Positions 60,989-64,000 of a stretch of DNA of 64,000 nucleotides are shown piece after piece; the stretch's first letter is position 1; the number at the start of each line of letters is the position of its first letter. The DNA comes from Spinacia oleracea. Lineage: Eukaryota; Streptophyta; Magnoliopsida; Caryophyllales; Amaranthaceae. The notes below the pieces were generated by a model. That model was not told where the DNA came from, ran no database searches, and was given only the letters and a program-made list of their open reading frames with translations. A program made the position numbers and the translations under genes. The stretch is from the NCBI RefSeq assembly GCF_020520425.1, contig NC_079492.1, positions 144,739,861 to 144,803,860 on the forward strand, read 5' to 3'.

Positions 60989-61843
60989 CACTAAAAAAGA
61001 TCATTTTATAGAGACGAGAGATTTCGTCACTAAATAGTCCAAATCTGTCTCAAAATGAAGATTGGAGACGGATTTGAGAACGAAATAGGCGTCTCTATAG
61101 AGCGCGTCTCAAAAAAATTTGAGGCGGAATTTTGGCAAGTCCATTACAAATTTGAGGCGGAATTTTTGAAACTCTATATACAATACCATCTTGATTATAG
61201 TTTAGAGACTTAGTAATCCGTAGGGATGGCAATATTAAATGGATATCCATTAATCCGATCCACCCACAATTATTAAATGGATGGATACCCGAACTAAACG
61301 GATGAGATGCGGGTGACGGATGAAACGGGTGACGGATCGGGTCGGATATGGATGATGATCGCTCCATCCGTTAATCATCCATCCACCCGTTTAATATATT
61401 TTTCTTCCAAAATTTTAATAAAAATGTTAAATATTTAAGAAAATAATTATATTTCTTGTTACATTTTTTTTTCCAAACCAATTGTTCTTATTTTTATAAC
61501 TATTATTATACAAAATAATTTTTATTGATAAAAATAAATATATATTGGTGTTGATTTAATTTTTTTTTTTTTTTTTTAATATAAAACATTCATCCGTTAG
61601 TCATCCGATCCACCCGCTTCATCCGCGGATGATGGATGGGTGGATACGGATGACAGGTTAAGCGGGTGATGGATGGATACGGGTGGGGCGGATTGATAAA
61701 CGGATGGATGCGGGTGAAGCTTCATCCGACCCGAATCCGACCCGAATCCGACCCATTGCCATCCCTAGTAATCCGTCTCAAGTTTGTGATGCTTATAATT
61801 TTCGTCTCAAATTCCGTCTCTAATAATCCATAATTTTATAGTG
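60989..61843. mobile_element. CACTA-type MITE, GAGACGG family copy 2, split by a hAT element
   Basis: Left CACTAAAAAAGATCATTTTA, right TAATTTTATAGTG, target duplication AAT on both sides. Without the hAT insertion it is about 300 bp and colinear with 48,761-49,071. Confidence 0.85.
61221..61767. mobile_element. hAT-type element nested in the CACTA MITE
   Basis: Ends TAGGGATGGCAAT and ATTGCCATCCCTA are perfect inverted repeats, and the 8-bp target duplication GTAATCCG is perfect (61,213-61,220 and 61,768-61,775). The subterminal regions are rich in 'ggatggat' / 'atccgatccaccc' units. The core is AT-rich and non-coding. Confidence 0.92.
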
Positions 61844-62819
61844 AATGATGTAAAAAATATAATGTACATAGAAGCATAATGAAGTTATAAGGGGGGGGGA
61901 AAATCACATCTCGTTACAACCCAATAAACCTAATCCCAAAATGATTTGAAGTCCGCTCCAAGCGCTTTAATCTATATCCACTAAAAAAAATTCATCATAT
62001 AATTTAAGCTTTACATGCACCTTTAGCATTTCACCTTGAATATTCTCTAGTATGTAAATTCTTTGATGTTTTATTTTATTTAAATGTAGCATACTTATAT
62101 AAGGAGTAATTATAATATTATGATCTCCTTAAAAAGCTAGTTTACCATTGTCAAAAAAGTCAAAAAACTCCATAATCACTCACTCACTCACCAATATTGC
62201 AATTTGCAAATACTCAATTAGTAAATATATCAATCAACACTTTATTAGTTCAACTTTGATTTATGGAGATGACATTGCATGCATGCAACTCTGATTTGTT
62301 TTATTAGTTTTTCGATGGAAATTTTAAAATTATGTGAACCAAGAACAACCAACCCAAAAAGACGAAAACAATGTGAATTATGCATCCATGCATCATCACC
62401 AATATAATTCAACATAATGTGACCCCAATGTAATTTGATTGAACTAGACGTTCCATTATTTTCCATTCCTAAGAGCATTATGTACACAAAAGGTTTTAAA
62501 TATACCCTATTGGTGTATTTATATATAGATTATATTCCTTTAGTTTTATCTTCACCACAATAATAAAAAGTATACCCATAAAATATGCAAAGCATATAAT
62601 GTACGTACATAGAAACACAAGCCAAGCATGTCAAGGAATGCCCTAAAAAAAAAAGAACGTCGTTACAATTGTAAATGGTTAAGGTTGTTGCGACATGCTT
62701 TGCATACAATATGTAGTTTATGTCATACCTCATACGTAGTACATTGCATCCTTAACAATATAATCTATGTTAATTGCTTAGTGTACTTGTCCAAGGTTTT
62801 ATGCGATTCTTTGTACTCA
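61844..62819. other. Intergenic, no gene seen
   Basis: AT-rich with a G9 run near 61,893. Short open frames only, no domain recognised. Confidence 0.5.
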
Positions 62820-63096
62820 CACTACAATAATATGTATCTTTAACGACAACCTAATTACGACGAGTAAAAAATCCCGTCTCAAAAACCTTTTACGACGGGG
62901 ATAACAACCAAACAAAGACGGAAATAACCATCGCAAATGTCTTTTATGACGGGTTAACAACGTGATTTTTCATTAACGACGACCCATTTTTATGATGGGT
63001 TAATTAGCCACATGAAATCCCGTCATTAATCAACGATTATTGACCCGTAGCTACGAGATTTCCCGTCATTAATTAATGGTACAATTTTTTGTAGTG
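62820..63096. mobile_element. CACTA-type MITE, TTAACGACG family copy 5 (reverse orientation)
   Basis: CACTACAATAATATGTATCT and TACAATTTTTTGTAGTG; flanks TCA and TCG differ at one base. The interior matches 35,892-36,160 in the same orientation. Confidence 0.82.
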
Positions 63097-64000
63097 TCGT
63101 TAAGTCATAGTAGGTGTCATTAAGTTTTATTTTACCTACTACTCGATGTCTCGATCTGTAATAGATAATTAAAACAATTTATCGTGATAAAAGCTATTTC
63201 ACCATTGCCAAAAAAGTCAATATACTCCAAACTCACTGAATTTCTATAGGATCTTTTACCAAAATGACTACTTTTACAATTTTATTTACCAAAATAGCTA
63301 CTTTTGAATTCTATTTCCCAAACTAACTACTATTTATTTACCAAAACGACTATTTTGACTTTGAGGGAAAAAAAAAAACAATCAACCGGTTTAAATTTTT
63401 TTTAGCAGTGAAGCGGTTTGGGTTTTTTTAATAGTGAACCGGTCTTTTTTGTGTTTTTTTTTTCTTTTTTATTTTAGACTTAAAAACGAGTAATTTTTGC
63501 TACTACCCACAAAGTATACTCAAATAAATCAACCCAAGACATAAACTACAAACTAAAGAATATATAATTTAGAATAAAGTACCGTGCAAACATAAAGAAA
63601 AATAATTGTATTATACTTAGTATAAAGTACCGTGCAAACATAAACATTGATCCAATCGCATAAATATCATAATAACACCTATTAGTTTTAGGCAAAACAA
63701 ACAAATACTACGGTCTGCAACTAAGTTTTATTGTCTTACGCAATAAACCAACTCAAAGTTTAGAAAATAAAGAAAAAAACATATCTAAGGGCTTACAACC
63801 TTATAAGCTAAAATCTCTCGATCTTATAATAGACGTTAACTCTCAATCAAAGTATACAATTCTCAAATTTTGTCAACCCAAAAAAATTTCGTATTTCTTA
63901 TTAGAATTGAAACCAAAGTTCCATAAAATTGAATATAATAGAATATAATATGCATGAATAATAAGCTTCAAATGTTCAAAGAGAAAGAAAATTACATACT
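63097..64000. other. Intergenic, no gene seen
   Basis: 'agtaccgtgcaaacataaa' occurs twice (63,580 and 63,627), a short local duplication. Homopolymer-rich stretch 63,365-63,480. No gene. Confidence 0.5.

Overview
This is a eukaryotic, clearly plant, window. It is AT-rich, with multi-exon genes using GT-AG introns, two SWEET sugar-transporter genes, and dense nests of plant DNA transposons: CACTA, hAT, Stowaway- and Tourist-like MITEs, Helitrons and SINEs. The very frequent 'actccctccgt/acggagggagt' MITE ends and the foldback family with 'ctgaacttatctgaactta' arms look to me like a Caryophyllales genome (spinach/beet/quinoa type). That assignment is an impression, not a search result. No rRNA, bacterial-type operon or CRISPR array is present.

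Layout. (1) 1-9.9 kb: an 18-exon minus-strand gene whose frame is open throughout. It encodes a charged coiled-coil N-terminus, a plant-mobile-domain-like region and a C-terminal Ulp1 (C48) cysteine protease domain, and is cut by the window edge just after the catalytic Cys. Its introns and 5' flank are packed with a loosely spaced 9-10 bp motif (AAAAGAACA / TGTTCTTTT) that changes strand near 6.7-7.1 kb. A 141-bp x4 tandem repeat and a 22-bp perfect palindrome close the region on the right. It is probably a large, possibly autonomous, Ulp1-carrying transposable element. (2) 10.7-12.9 kb and 30.6-33.9 kb: two complete five-exon SWEET genes on the minus strand, tandem-type paralogues now separated by about 18 kb of nested elements. 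These include a 3.9-kb LTR element with TSD GTGAG, a 2-kb Helitron, a foldback element and MITEs. (3) 37,272-48,210: a complete 10.9-kb CACTA (En/Spm-type) transposon with TIRs, a 3-bp ACG target duplication, subterminal arrays and two intact minus-strand genes, TNP2-type transposase and TNPA-type/Transposase_24. A 321-bp satellite fills one intron, and a 744-bp inverted-repeat element carries an exon-like piece. (4) 48.2-64 kb: gene-free repeat landscape with CACTA MITEs, hAT elements, a Helitron nested in a Tourist-like MITE, an inverted LTR pair, a SINE, long (AT)n and (TAA)n tracts and a 35-bp-arm hairpin.

How it fits together. The host genes are the two SWEETs (plasma-membrane or vacuolar sugar uniport). 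Almost everything else is transposon-derived. The CACTA transposase genes could mobilise the full element. The five short CACTACAAGAAATTG-ended MITEs share only its outermost bases and different subterminal sequence, so they probably belong to another CACTA family. Splice sites were assigned by eye, by requiring GT-AG ends and matching codon phase; they were not confirmed by transcripts.
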